Shown here piece by piece: positions 1 to 7,673 of a DNA stretch of 64,000 bases. This stretch comes from Aquiflexum lacus. Its GTDB lineage: Bacteria; Bacteroidota; Bacteroidia; Cytophagales; Cyclobacteriaceae. The DNA lies in the NCBI RefSeq assembly GCF_015476655.1, contig NZ_JABFHF010000022.1, positions 1 through 64,000 on the forward strand. The letters run 5' to 3'. The translations under genes and the position numbers were made by a program. How positions within the stretch are numbered: the stretch's first letter is position 1; every line of letters starts with the position of its first letter. The notes under the pieces were generated by a model that was not told the DNA's origin, did not search any database, and saw nothing but the letters and a program-made list of their open reading frames with translations.

Positions 1-78
1 CCCGTACCAAAATTGACTTCAAAATCATCCGGAAACCAAAGAGAAAAAGAAAGTAGAGTTTAGTTTTAACCCTACTTC

Positions 79-180
79 TCAATTCCGAAGGAATTTTCCA
101 AGAAGGCCTAAATTAATGATCTTTGAAGAAAAATGATTACCACATAGTTCATATAGATCACATAGCTTTTGAGGTAATTG
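79..180 (-). pseudogene. decayed toxin-like partner of the DUF433 gene
   Basis: Directly after the DUF433 stop codon and in the same frame there are 33 sense codons (starting Q-L-P-Q-K-L and ending L-R-N) before the next stop. The start resembles the N-terminus of PIN-like DUF5615 toxins, which usually follow DUF433 antitoxins and carry a D-x-Q-L-P-x-x-L motif near their start. The ATG overlapping the DUF433 stop leads to only eight codons. I read this as a frameshifted and truncated toxin remnant. The match is short and could be chance. Confidence 0.25.
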
Positions 181-405
181 TCATACAGCAATTATTGGAT
201 GGTTAAGTTTGCTGCTAGCATATTTCAAAGAAGCTTCAATATCTTCCAACTGCAGATCAGGTAACTCATCTAGGACCTGTTCTTGGGTCAGCCCTGATGC
301 CAACAGGTCCAAAACATCAACTACCCTGATTCTCATTCCTCTGATAAAAGGTCTTCCCCCGCACTGTCCAGGGTTAAAGGTTATTCTTTCATTCCAACTT
401 TCCAT
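181..405 (-). CDS. DUF433 family antitoxin-like protein
   Basis: This 74-residue protein has the layout of DUF433 proteins: an N-terminal W-N-x-R-I-T stretch, then C-G-G-R-P-x-I-x-G-x-R-I-R (residues about 15-27), then a small helix-turn-helix-like part with L-A-S-G-L-T-x-E-Q-V-L (about 35-46) and a D-I-x-A-S-L-x-Y-A helix. In this family the R-P-x-I-x-G-x-R segment and the helical DNA-binding part are characteristic, and the protein is normally the antitoxin of a DUF5615 PIN-like toxin. The expected toxin position (just downstream, below base 181) holds only a broken reading frame, so this looks like an orphan antitoxin. Transcription is on the same strand as dnaN, downstream of the dnaN terminator. 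Confidence 0.8.
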   Translation of the reverse strand: MESWNERITFNPGQCGGRPFIRGMRIRVVDVLDLLASGLTQEQVLDELPDLQLEDIEASLKYASSKLNHPIIAV

Positions 406-476
406 TTCAAAACAAATATTTATACTTGAATATAATTATTGAAAACAACTTACCCAAAAAGTATTTCCCCCAAAAC

Positions 477-501
477 AAAAAAGTCCCCAAAATCGGGGAC
501 T
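477..501 (-). terminator. intrinsic terminator of dnaN
   Basis: On the minus strand AGTCCCC and GGGGACT form a perfect 7-bp stem around a 6-base loop, followed by six T residues. It lies about 60 bases past the dnaN stop codon. Confidence 0.75.
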
Positions 502-509
502 CTTATTTT

Positions 510-561
510 CTTGAGTCTTGTGTCTCACGTCTCAAATCTCACGTCTCAAATCTCACATCTA
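510..561. repeat. degenerate heptamer repeat after dnaN
   Basis: About seven consecutive 7-base units of the type GTCTCAA / ATCTCAC on the plus strand run up to the dnaN stop codon. Related period-7 tracts occur near 18.2, 25.8, 27.7, 29.8 and 50.5 kb. Confidence 0.75.
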
Positions 562-1686
562 TCAAACATAATTATTCAACATCACCGGCATCACCAACAT
601 CAAGATATCTTCATTTTCAGACTTATCAGATGGGACAATCAGACCGGCACGGTTAGGGGCGCTGAACTGTAAGGTCACTTCTTTGGAAGAAAGGTTGTTC
701 AGCATTTCCACCAAGAACTTGGCATTGAATCCGATTTCTATATCCTCGCCGTCATGCTCGCAGGATAATCTTTCATTCGCCTCATTTGAGAAGTCAAGAT
801 CTTCAGCAGAGATCTGCAATTCACTTCCGGTCAATTTCAACCTTACTTGGTGGGTTGTTTTGTTGGCGTAGATAGCTATCCTTCTCAAGGAACCCAAAAA
901 CTCCAACCTGTCAATGGTCATGTGGTTAGGATTGTCCACAGGGATTACATTTTCATAATCCGGGAATCGCTCATCGATCAATCTACAGATCATTTTGATG
1001 CTGTTGAATTTGAAATAGGCATTGGAACTGTTGAACTCAACTGCCACAGGGACATTTTCTGAAGGTAAAGTTGATTTCAATAAGTTAAGTGCTTTTCTGG
1101 GAATGATGATGCTCGCATCATCTTGGGAAGCAACATCCACCCTTCTGTATCTGATCAATCTATGTCCGTCAGTGGCAACAAAAGTAGTATTTGTACTGCT
1201 AAGGTTGATATAGACACCAGTCATGGCAGGTCTCAACTCATCGTTGCTCGTAGCGAAAATAGTATTGCTGATCGCGCTGCTCAATATCTCCGTGGACATA
1301 TCCACCACTGTCGCATTGCTCACGGTAGGGATTTTTGGAAAATCAGTGGCATTCTCGCCGGCCAATTTATACCTACCATTATCGGAGCTTATCTCAATGC
1401 TGTAGGTATCAGGGTCAATGCTGAAAGTAACAGGTTGCTCAGGAAGGTTCTTTAATGTTTCAATAAGGATCTTTGCAGGAACTGCGATATTTCCATCTTC
1501 TTTGGCCTCTACATCAATTTCGGTGATCATGGATGTCTGAAGATCAGAAGCAGTTATGGTGAGCTTTCCGTCTTTGATTTCAAAAAGGAAGTTTTCCAAA
1601 ATAGGAACTACCGGGTTGGTGGTGACTACACCGTTGATCGTTGAAAGCTGCTTTAAAAGAGCAGAAGAAGAAACAATAAATTTCAT
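562..1686 (-). CDS. dnaN: DNA polymerase III beta subunit (sliding clamp)
   Basis: The product is a 374-residue beta clamp, the usual length. It begins M-K-F-I-V-S-S and has three repeated clamp domains, with the typical segments E-I-D-V-E-A near residue 63, A-T-D-G-H-R-L near 170 and a conserved C-terminal M-L-V-M-P-V near 366. The ring-shaped dimer tethers DNA polymerase to DNA and binds other replication and repair proteins. The open frame extends 26 codons further upstream, but M-K-F-I-V-S is the family start, so I place the start at 1686. An intrinsic terminator and a heptamer repeat follow the stop. Neighbours on the same strand (gldG) end about 180 bases upstream and are not functionally linked. 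Confidence 0.97.
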   Translation of the reverse strand: MKFIVSSSALLKQLSTINGVVTTNPVVPILENFLFEIKDGKLTITASDLQTSMITEIDVEAKEDGNIAVPAKILIETLKNLPEQPVTFSIDPDTYSIEISSDNGRYKLAGENATDFPKIPTVSNATVVDMSTEILSSAISNTIFATSNDELRPAMTGVYINLSSTNTTFVATDGHRLIRYRRVDVASQDDASIIIPRKALNLLKSTLPSENVPVAVEFNSSNAYFKFNSIKMICRLIDERFPDYENVIPVDNPNHMTIDRLEFLGSLRRIAIYANKTTHQVRLKLTGSELQISAEDLDFSNEANERLSCEHDGEDIEIGFNAKFLVEMLNNLSSKEVTLQFSAPNRAGLIVPSDKSENEDILMLVMPVMLNNYV

Positions 1687-1868
1687 ATATGGCGTGCTTA
1701 TTTTTTCAATTGATTTTGAACAGGGTAAATTTATAAATAAAATTATAAATGATGCCTTTGACATGCAAAAAAACCTGTTTTTTAATCCTCCAATTGTAAT
1801 TGAGGTTATTAGCCCTTGTTTTTAAAAAATATTTCCTCAAAATTTAAGAGAAAATATGGCTGGCATCT

Positions 1869-3551
1869 TTATTTTTTTGAAAATCTGGACTTTTTCAGAC
1901 CGATCCATATCAAGCCAAGAAATAGAAAAAATACCAATGGCGACAGTACATTGATCAACTGCCACTTGATCTTTTCATTCTGCACCTTTGATTTGTTCAA
2001 AGGCCTGATCTGGAATTGCTTGGTTCTAGTGGCAATGATTCCTTCCGGATCTGTCAGGAAATTAATGCTGTTTTGTAAAAGCTGCCTGTTGGCATAGGTA
2101 GCTTCAGTAAATGGATCCTGTCCCAAAGCCAAAGGTTGACCATCCACAACTGAAAATAAACTCGTAAAGAGTTCTCCGGATCCCGAAACGAGTACTTTCC
2201 CATTCCCTGATTCCAAGAATTTTGCTTTATCAGCTCCTTCGGGTAAAAACCTGTTTTTGAATAATGAAGTGAACTCCCCTTCCAATAAATAGAGCAATGG
2301 AAGGTTATTGTTGGTAAATTGATCCAAGTCCGGCCCATCCGACATGTCTTCAAATGCAATCCTGACAGGCGCGGCAAGTTTTCTACTGAAGTCAGACCCG
2401 AAAATCAACGGAGTCTTTTTAACCCCATCTGCCTTCACAGTATCCAAACTGCTGACAAATCGGAACATGACCTGATCGAGTCCTTTGGTAATGGGGTGAT
2501 TGGCCATTCTTCCGGCAGACACATAAAAAGGCCAAGGCAATGAAATCAATTGCTGTTGGTCACCGAAATTACCGCCCATGACCGGATGGTATCCAAAATT
2601 CATGTCTTGAATCAGGTCTTTGTTGACCCGGATCCCATATCTGAACAGCAATTGATCCAATCCGTTTTCAAAAGGCATGGCCACCGTTCCTTCACCTCCG
2701 GCCTGATCGATATCAAAAACCAAGGCATCGACCAAGAATATCAAATTGCCCCCATTCATCAGGTATTGGTCAATCAGAAAGATTTCTTTGTCAGTATAAA
2801 TTTCTTTGGGACCTACAATCAAAATCACATCAAATGGAAATAAGTCCTCCACATTTTTTGCCTGTTCCAACGGGACCTTATACACTTCAAAGTCCTCTGC
2901 CAAACCTTCTACAATGCCAAAACCATCATCTTCTTCCAATTCGCCTTTGCCTACAATCATTCCTATGGCATATTGCTGTTTCCTGAGGAGTTTACGTATT
3001 GCTTGAGCCAATTCAAATTCCAGGTTTTCAATGGATTGATTTAATATCTGATCGGGTCCTAATTCCTTCTCGCCTTTTAGTAACAAAGCCCCTGTCTCAA
3101 ATTCCTCATTCCGAACCACTACACCAGGGAAAATCAATTTGCTTTTTTGACCTCCTGCTTCGGAAATGTACAAGGTGGTGGGATTGATTCCATATCCTGC
3201 CAAATCCACAATATAGTCCTCCCTAATGTCAGCAGGAAGACTCAAAGGATCTTCATAATAAAAAGTGATTTTTTTGGCACTGTATGCATTAAAGGTTTTG
3301 ACAGTTTCTTCAATCGATCTTTGGAGTCTTCTCATTCCACCTGGGAGATCTCCTGTCAATAAGATTTCCACTTCCAAAGGTTCCTCAATGGATTCCAATA
3401 AAGCAATGGTAGCAGGATGAAGTGAATATCTTTTATCTTCTGTAAGGTCAATTATGAAAGGAAACAGGGTAACAAAAACCCAAATGAGAACAAGTATTCC
3501 AACCGGAATACCATAACTCTTGAAAAGCGATATGTTGGAACCTTTGCTCAT
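1869..3551 (-). CDS. gldG: gliding motility ABC transporter substrate-binding protein GldG
   Basis: The 560-residue protein has one N-terminal membrane segment (about 13-33), a large extracytoplasmic part of the GldG/IFT52-like type with D-K-R-Y-S-L-H near 40-46, and a second hydrophobic segment close to the C-terminus (about 535-553). This matches GldG, the auxiliary subunit of the GldA-GldF-GldG ABC transporter, which is required for gliding in Flavobacterium johnsoniae. Its start overlaps the gldF stop by 4 bases, so translation is probably coupled. In species that do not glide, homologues are often kept and annotated as an ABC transporter of unknown substrate, so the gene does not prove motility. 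Confidence 0.93.
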   Translation of the reverse strand: MSKGSNISLFKSYGIPVGILVLIWVFVTLFPFIIDLTEDKRYSLHPATIALLESIEEPLEVEILLTGDLPGGMRRLQRSIEETVKTFNAYSAKKITFYYEDPLSLPADIREDYIVDLAGYGINPTTLYISEAGGQKSKLIFPGVVVRNEEFETGALLLKGEKELGPDQILNQSIENLEFELAQAIRKLLRKQQYAIGMIVGKGELEEDDGFGIVEGLAEDFEVYKVPLEQAKNVEDLFPFDVILIVGPKEIYTDKEIFLIDQYLMNGGNLIFLVDALVFDIDQAGGEGTVAMPFENGLDQLLFRYGIRVNKDLIQDMNFGYHPVMGGNFGDQQQLISLPWPFYVSAGRMANHPITKGLDQVMFRFVSSLDTVKADGVKKTPLIFGSDFSRKLAAPVRIAFEDMSDGPDLDQFTNNNLPLLYLLEGEFTSLFKNRFLPEGADKAKFLESGNGKVLVSGSGELFTSLFSVVDGQPLALGQDPFTEATYANRQLLQNSINFLTDPEGIIATRTKQFQIRPLNKSKVQNEKIKWQLINVLSPLVFFLFLGLIWIGLKKSRFSKK

Positions 3552-4273
3552 CTCCTTCTGATCAAAACTCCGGTAAGGCCCAACATCAGGATAATCACTG
3601 TAAGAAAGTACGCCACATTTCGGGCTTCTATCACTCCCCTACTCAGACTTTGGTAATGGTAACTCAAACTCATTTCCTCCAAAAACAAAGCAAATGGACT
3701 CATCACCTGCAATTGTACCAAGGCTGTCAGACCAAAATACAATAAAAATGAAATAAAAATGCCCCATATAAATGCCACGATCTGATGTGAGGTCAAAGCG
3801 CTGCTGAAAATACCTATCGAAGCAAAGACTGCCCCCATAAACAACAGGCCTATCCATGAACCAAAAAAACCCGCATGGTCAATGTTTCCAACAGGGTCTC
3901 CTAATTGCACCACCGAATAGTAATAAACCAAAGTCGGGATCAAAGCCACAAAGATCAAAGTTATTGAGGCGAAGTACTTGGCCAAGATGATTTTTCGAAT
4001 GCCCAATGGTGAGGTCATCAATAACTCCCAGGTACCGGTTTTCTTTTCCTCCGATATCATCTTCATGGTAATGGCAGGGATCAGAAAAGTAAATACAAAA
4101 GGCGTGTACACAAAAAGCGGTTCCAGATCAGCAAAACCATATTCCATGACAGCTGTATCCGGAAACACCCAAACTATCAGGCCTAGGGAAACAAGGAAAA
4201 CGCCCAAGATCAGGTATCCGCTGACATTGCTGAAGAAAGCATTTACTTCTTTCCAATACAGTGCTCTCATCAA
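3548..4273 (-). CDS. gldF: gliding motility ABC transporter permease GldF
   Basis: The 241-residue integral membrane protein is an ABC-2 type permease with about six hydrophobic segments, including an N-terminal one after M-R-A-L-Y-W-K-E. The motif T-M-K-M-I-S-E-E-K-K-T-G-T-W-E-L-L near residues 70-86 is characteristic of GldF and of the NosY-like ABC-2 permeases. It sits between gldA and gldG, overlapping each by 4 bases (ATGA-type junctions), so the three form one translationally coupled unit encoding the complete transporter. The substrate of GldAFG is not known. Confidence 0.93.
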   Translation of the reverse strand: MMRALYWKEVNAFFSNVSGYLILGVFLVSLGLIVWVFPDTAVMEYGFADLEPLFVYTPFVFTFLIPAITMKMISEEKKTGTWELLMTSPLGIRKIILAKYFASITLIFVALIPTLVYYYSVVQLGDPVGNIDHAGFFGSWIGLLFMGAVFASIGIFSSALTSHQIVAFIWGIFISFLLYFGLTALVQLQVMSPFALFLEEMSLSYHYQSLSRGVIEARNVAYFLTVIILMLGLTGVLIRRR

Positions 4274-5178
4274 TTTTGGGTGATTTGATGAAAAATAGAT
4301 TCCAGATTTTTTTCCTGCTGTTGGATACTGACCAAAGTCAGAGACCTCTGCTGTAACATTTGAAGCAATTCTTTTCGGGAAGACACAGCATCCACCACGA
4401 TCAAACTGATAGCATTGTTTTTGTTTTTGACAAAAGAAACTTCACCCAAATGGGCAAACCATTCCAAGTCCATGGATTCTTCGGTCTCTACCAACAGGAT
4501 GTTTTTACCTACAACTGACTTGAGGTTTTGCAATAGATCTGAGGCTACGATTTTCCCCCTATTGATAATGACTACTTTGTCACAGATCGCCTCCACCTCT
4601 TGCATGATATGGGTACTCAAAATCAACGTTTTGTTGACGGAGATATTTTTTATCAATTTTCTGATTTCCGCCAATTGGTTGGGATCCAGTCCGGTGGTAG
4701 GTTCGTCCAAAATGATCACCTCAGGGTCATGGATCAGCGCTTTGGCCAATCCGACCCTTTGCCGGTATCCTTTTGAGAGTTGTTGGATTTTTTTATTGGC
4801 TTCAAGTTCAAGGCCACAAAGGGAAATCAGTTCTTCTATTCTGGATTTCAATACATTACCCTTCATTCCATAAAGTCCTCCGATAAAATCCAAAAACTCC
4901 CTGATATACATATCCAGGTAAAGCGGATTATGTTCGGGAAGGTATCCGATCATTTTGCTGACGGCTTTTGGATTCTCCAAAACAGAAATCCCGTTCACCA
5001 TCACATCGCCGGAATCAGGCAAAATAAATCCCGTGGCCACCTTCATTGTCGTGGATTTCCCGGCACCGTTGGGCCCCAAAAAACCCAGGACTTCTCCCTT
5101 TTCAGCCACAAAAGAAACCTGATCCAGCGCCTTCTGCTGACCGTAGGTTTTTGTAAGTGAATTGATTTGAAGGGACAT
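4270..5178 (-). CDS. gldA: gliding motility ABC transporter ATP-binding protein GldA
   Basis: The 302-residue ABC ATPase shows Walker A G-P-N-G-A-G-K-S-T (about 34-42), the signature L-S-K-G-Y-R-Q-R (about 134-141), Walker B V-I-I-L-D-E-P (about 154-160) and a switch histidine in L-S-T-H. A C-terminal domain of about 90 residues follows, as in GldA. It energises the GldF permease. First gene of the gldA-gldF-gldG operon. A factor-independent terminator (5244-5264) lies only about 65 bases upstream in the same orientation, so either it ends another short transcript or it sits in the gldA leader. Confidence 0.93.
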   Translation of the reverse strand: MSLQINSLTKTYGQQKALDQVSFVAEKGEVLGFLGPNGAGKSTTMKVATGFILPDSGDVMVNGISVLENPKAVSKMIGYLPEHNPLYLDMYIREFLDFIGGLYGMKGNVLKSRIEELISLCGLELEANKKIQQLSKGYRQRVGLAKALIHDPEVIILDEPTTGLDPNQLAEIRKLIKNISVNKTLILSTHIMQEVEAICDKVVIINRGKIVASDLLQNLKSVVGKNILLVETEESMDLEWFAHLGEVSFVKNKNNAISLIVVDAVSSRKELLQMLQQRSLTLVSIQQQEKNLESIFHQITQN

Positions 5179-5243
5179 TTCGAACTATAGGAATTTAGGT
5201 GGCTAAATTAAGGAATGGTTTGGCTAAAAAAAGCATAAAAATC

Positions 5244-5264
5244 AAAAAAGGCTTCAAAGAAGCC
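5244..5264 (-). terminator. terminator-like hairpin upstream of gldA
   Basis: Reading the minus strand, GGCTTC and GAAGCC form a 6-bp stem with a TTT loop followed directly by six T residues. No gene ends in front of it. It could be an attenuator in the gldA leader or the end of a small RNA encoded between about 5265 and 5400. Confidence 0.5.
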
Positions 5265-5475
5265 CCGTGGAAAGATGAAACAGCCATAGACTGTTAAATC
5301 TTTTGCAATATTAAACCTTACTGCCTGCTAATATAGAGGGGATTGGGGGATTTTCAAAATGTTGAAGTGGGAAGTAGGGAAGTAGGGAGTGGGAAGTTCA
5401 AAAGTGTTCAGTGGGCAGTGTTCATGCCCAGGGTGAAACAGTGGGCAGTTTGGGAATGAGATATTGCACAGTTGT
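5265..5475. other. non-coding stretch before the toxin-antitoxin repeats
   Basis: No convincing gene. Bases 5363-5398 are a purine-rich tract of AAGTGGG/AAGTAGGG units, a variant of the heptamer-type repeats in the opposite orientation. The rest shows nothing I recognise. Confidence 0.4.
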
Positions 5476-5738
5476 CCTAAAATTAGTGTTTAAGAGTACT
5501 TTCCAACTTTGCCTTGTCACTTCGACGTCAGGAGAAGTCTGTGTGCCGGGATGGTTGAAGTATGGAGTATGCTCTAAATGTGGAATCGTATCTACAACTT
5601 TCTATTCTAAGAATTTTCAATTCTTTGATTCAAGAAATAGTTTTAGTTTTATATTTGAAGGTGAAAAAGCCAATTGCAAATTGGCACTGATAGAATGGTG
5701 TAATTGCAAATTACACCTAGCCGCCTCCGTCCAATTTA
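5476..5738 (+). repeat. direct repeat, copy 1, flanking a toxin-antitoxin pair
   Basis: This 263-base block recurs at 6419-6680 in the same orientation. The first 60 bases and the last 110 bases are nearly identical and the middle is diverged. The last part carries two hairpins with the same GCA loop: a 7-bp stem GCCAATT/AATTGGC and a 9-bp stem GGTGTAATT/AATTACACC. The stem pair looks like a REP- or MITE-type element. An open frame that runs through the block has no family resemblance and I do not call it. Confidence 0.8.
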
Positions 5739-5840
5739 CTTCGCATAGCATGGGAACATAATACGATTAATGTGATATTTAATCCTTATAAGTGATCAAA
5801 TGAAATTCAAAATTCGTTACTTTGAGTAAATGGTTTTAAT

Positions 5841-6068
5841 ATGAGCACTGCACAATTACAAAAACTGGAATTGCTTGAATGGTTGGCCAATCTTCATGAC
5901 CAAACCCTGATCAATGAATTAATGAAATGGAAGGAATCCCATCATTGTGACAGCATCGAGCAGTATAATCGGGAACTGGACGAAGCCAATTCCCGCATCG
6001 AAGCTGGAGAATATCTGACCCACGAAGCTGTAAAAGAGGAGTCAAAATCATGGGTGAAAAGGAAATAA
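5841..6068 (+). CDS. antitoxin of a RelE/ParE-type toxin-antitoxin pair
   Basis: A 75-residue acidic, helical protein (L-E-L-L-E-W-L-A-N-L-H-D at about 10-21, then W-K-E-S and a C-terminal E-A-G-E-Y-L-T-H-E-A-V-K). The C-terminal pattern, ending in a basic tail, is common in Bacteroidota antitoxins that sit directly upstream of RelE/ParE toxins. It overlaps the toxin gene by 19 bases, so the two are probably translationally coupled. The antitoxin would bind and neutralise the toxin and may repress the operon. The pair lies between two 260-base direct repeats. Confidence 0.75.
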   Translation: MSTAQLQKLELLEWLANLHDQTLINELMKWKESHHCDSIEQYNRELDEANSRIEAGEYLTHEAVKEESKSWVKRK

Positions 6069-6349
6069 TTTGGGATGTTAAGGCCAGAAACACTTTCAAC
6101 AGACTAATTGATCATATAAAAAAAGACTCCTTTCAGTCAGCAGAAAATGTCATAGAGGATATCTTCAAAATAATCGATGATTTGCCTGACAATCCCGAGA
6201 AATTCAATGCTGACAAATTTAAGACTGAAAATGATGGAAATTTTAGGGCTTTTGAAAAACACAGCATCCGAATTGCTTACTTTATCACCGAAACGCATAT
6301 CAGAATATTGAGGGTAAGACATATCAAACAAGAACCCAAACAGTATTAA
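6050..6349 (+). CDS. RelE/ParE superfamily toxin
   Basis: The 99-residue protein has the RelE/ParE fold signature: I-I-W-D-V-K-A-R-N-T-F-N-R-L-I-D-H-I-K at the N-terminus (paired helices), a central L-P-D-N-P-E-K-F (about 50-57), F-R-A-F-E-K-H-S-I-R-I-A-Y (about 68-80) and a C-terminal strand I-R-I-L-R-V-R-H. RelE members cleave mRNA on the ribosome and ParE members poison gyrase; the sequence alone does not decide which applies here. The upstream partner overlaps its start. Confidence 0.82.
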   Translation: MGEKEIIWDVKARNTFNRLIDHIKKDSFQSAENVIEDIFKIIDDLPDNPEKFNADKFKTENDGNFRAFEKHSIRIAYFITETHIRILRVRHIKQEPKQY

Positions 6350-6418
6350 AATACTGGCATTAGTCAGAAACAGCTTTTTTTTGGTTCGAACAAAAGGAAG
6401 AACATTTTACACGGTTAC

Positions 6419-6680
6419 TCTAAAAATAGTGCTTAAGAGTACTTTCCAACTTCACCTTGTCACTTCGACGTCAGGAGAAGTCTGTGAACCCTGCTGAGAA
6501 ATTTCGGAAAAGTAGCTAGGTGTAGATTCCATTTACAACTTTCTATCTTATATATTTTTTATTCTTTGATTCAAGAATTAGCTTTAGTTTTATATTAGTA
6601 GGTAAAAAAGCCAATTGCAAATTGGGACTGATAGAAAGGTGTAATTGCAAATTACACCTAGCCGCATCCGTCCAATTTTA
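6419..6680 (+). repeat. direct repeat, copy 2, flanking a toxin-antitoxin pair
   Basis: Second copy of the block at 5476-5738, with the same two GCA-loop hairpins (6610-6626 and 6640-6660 approximately) and the same conserved ends. The two copies enclose only the toxin-antitoxin genes. Confidence 0.8.
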
Positions 6681-6755
6681 CCCCAGCTTTAAAGGTTTGA
6701 ATCCAAAACCTTACATTCTGACAATACTTACACCAGTCCAAAATAATGGGAGTCA

Positions 6756-7316
6756 TCAAAAACTCTTACCAATACTCAATCCTGCAAAAATTGGTGAAAA
6801 AATCCAACCTTCTCTTCCTTCCCTGGGAAAAGCAATATATGGTGTATAAGCAACCCTAATAAAAAATCCTCCACCGGGTTTTTGGAATCTATAGCCAATT
6901 CTTAAAGGTATCCACGCATCAAAAACCACTTTATCGATTGTTTCAAATGTTTCCGAATCAAAAGTTAAACTTCTGGTTAAGTAAGAAGTAACTCCCATAC
7001 CTAATTCCAGATGATGGTTTGACTTACCATAAAATGCTGATATCTCTACAGGTACTACTGGGAGCCGTGTTGTTTTAGAATTTAAACTGTGATGGAACAT
7101 TGAAAAACCTGCACTCCCATTTAGCTTTAGTTTCCCTTTTTGATGGATTATTCGCCCATAATTGAAAGCATACCGGCCTGCATTTCCACCGACCTCAAGA
7201 TAGGCTGAATGCTTTGCGGTAAATTTTTCCGCCTCTTTTTGAGCTGTTACCTCAAAGGAAATAGAGAAGGCAAAAACCAAAACAAAGAAAAACGAGGATT
7301 TATATTGGAGATACAT
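6756..7316 (-). CDS. predicted exported outer-membrane-type protein
   Basis: The 186-residue product has a signal peptide (F-F-F-V-L-V-F-A-F-S-I-S-F-E-V-T-A-Q, cleavage after about residue 25). The mature part alternates glycine and aromatic residues in strand-like segments (Y-L-E-V-G-G-N-A-G-R-Y, L-R-I-G-Y-R-F, F-I-R-V-A-Y-T-P-Y) and ends in a phenylalanine, as in small outer-membrane beta-barrels. I recognise no specific family and propose no function. It is single and flanked by repeat copy 2 downstream and an A+T-rich inverted repeat immediately upstream of its start. Confidence 0.7.
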   Translation of the reverse strand: MYLQYKSSFFFVLVFAFSISFEVTAQKEAEKFTAKHSAYLEVGGNAGRYAFNYGRIIHQKGKLKLNGSAGFSMFHHSLNSKTTRLPVVPVEISAFYGKSNHHLELGMGVTSYLTRSLTFDSETFETIDKVVFDAWIPLRIGYRFQKPGGGFFIRVAYTPYIAFPREGREGWIFSPIFAGLSIGKSF

Positions 7317-7322
7317 GGCTAT

Positions 7323-7371
7323 TTAATTTTTAAGTTTTATTTAAAAATTATTTACTAAACTTAAAAATTAA
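7323..7371. promoter_or_regulatory. A+T-only inverted repeat upstream of the 6756-7316 gene
   Basis: TTAATTTTTAAGTTT (7323-7337) and AAACTTAAAAATTAA (7357-7371) are perfect 15-base inverted repeats separated by 19 bases, starting only 7 bases upstream of the start codon at 7316. It could be an operator or a leader hairpin. Confidence 0.45.
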
Positions 7372-7390
7372 TTTTTAAATAGCCAATCAT

Positions 7391-7673
7391 TTTTGTGATA
7401 GAAATCAGGTTTACTCGGACCATGGATACCAAGGATGTGAACTGCTCAACTTCTTTGATCGGCTTGTGAACCGCGCTAAATATCAGGTCAGCAATCTACA
7501 CCATCTATATCTGTGTTTTGATTCCTTCCGGGCTCCCGGAAGAAAATAGCAATCTCGAAGTTTAGCTTAATCTTTTTAAAAGATTGGCTCGATCTCCCAT
7601 CTGTTTTTGTAAAGCAGGAGAGTATTAAAAACTGGCATAAGTCCGGAAGTGCGAAGGCAATTAGGGATGTGGC
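7391..7673. other. non-coding stretch with short palindromes
   Basis: No gene is supported. It holds an 8-bp palindrome with a 2-base spacer (CTTCCGGG/CCCGGAAG, 7525-7542) and a short A+T palindrome near 7572-7588. The last 45 bases resemble a segment just after the toxin gene (near 6344), which suggests a shared repeat end. Confidence 0.4.

Noticed and set aside
510-561. Heptamer tracts considered as CRISPR-like arrays
   Set aside because: Units are only 7 bases long, degenerate, without spacers and without cas genes nearby.
5411-5761. 116-codon plus-strand frame
   Set aside because: It runs through the direct repeat and its hairpins and has no family resemblance; the second repeat copy does not keep the frame.
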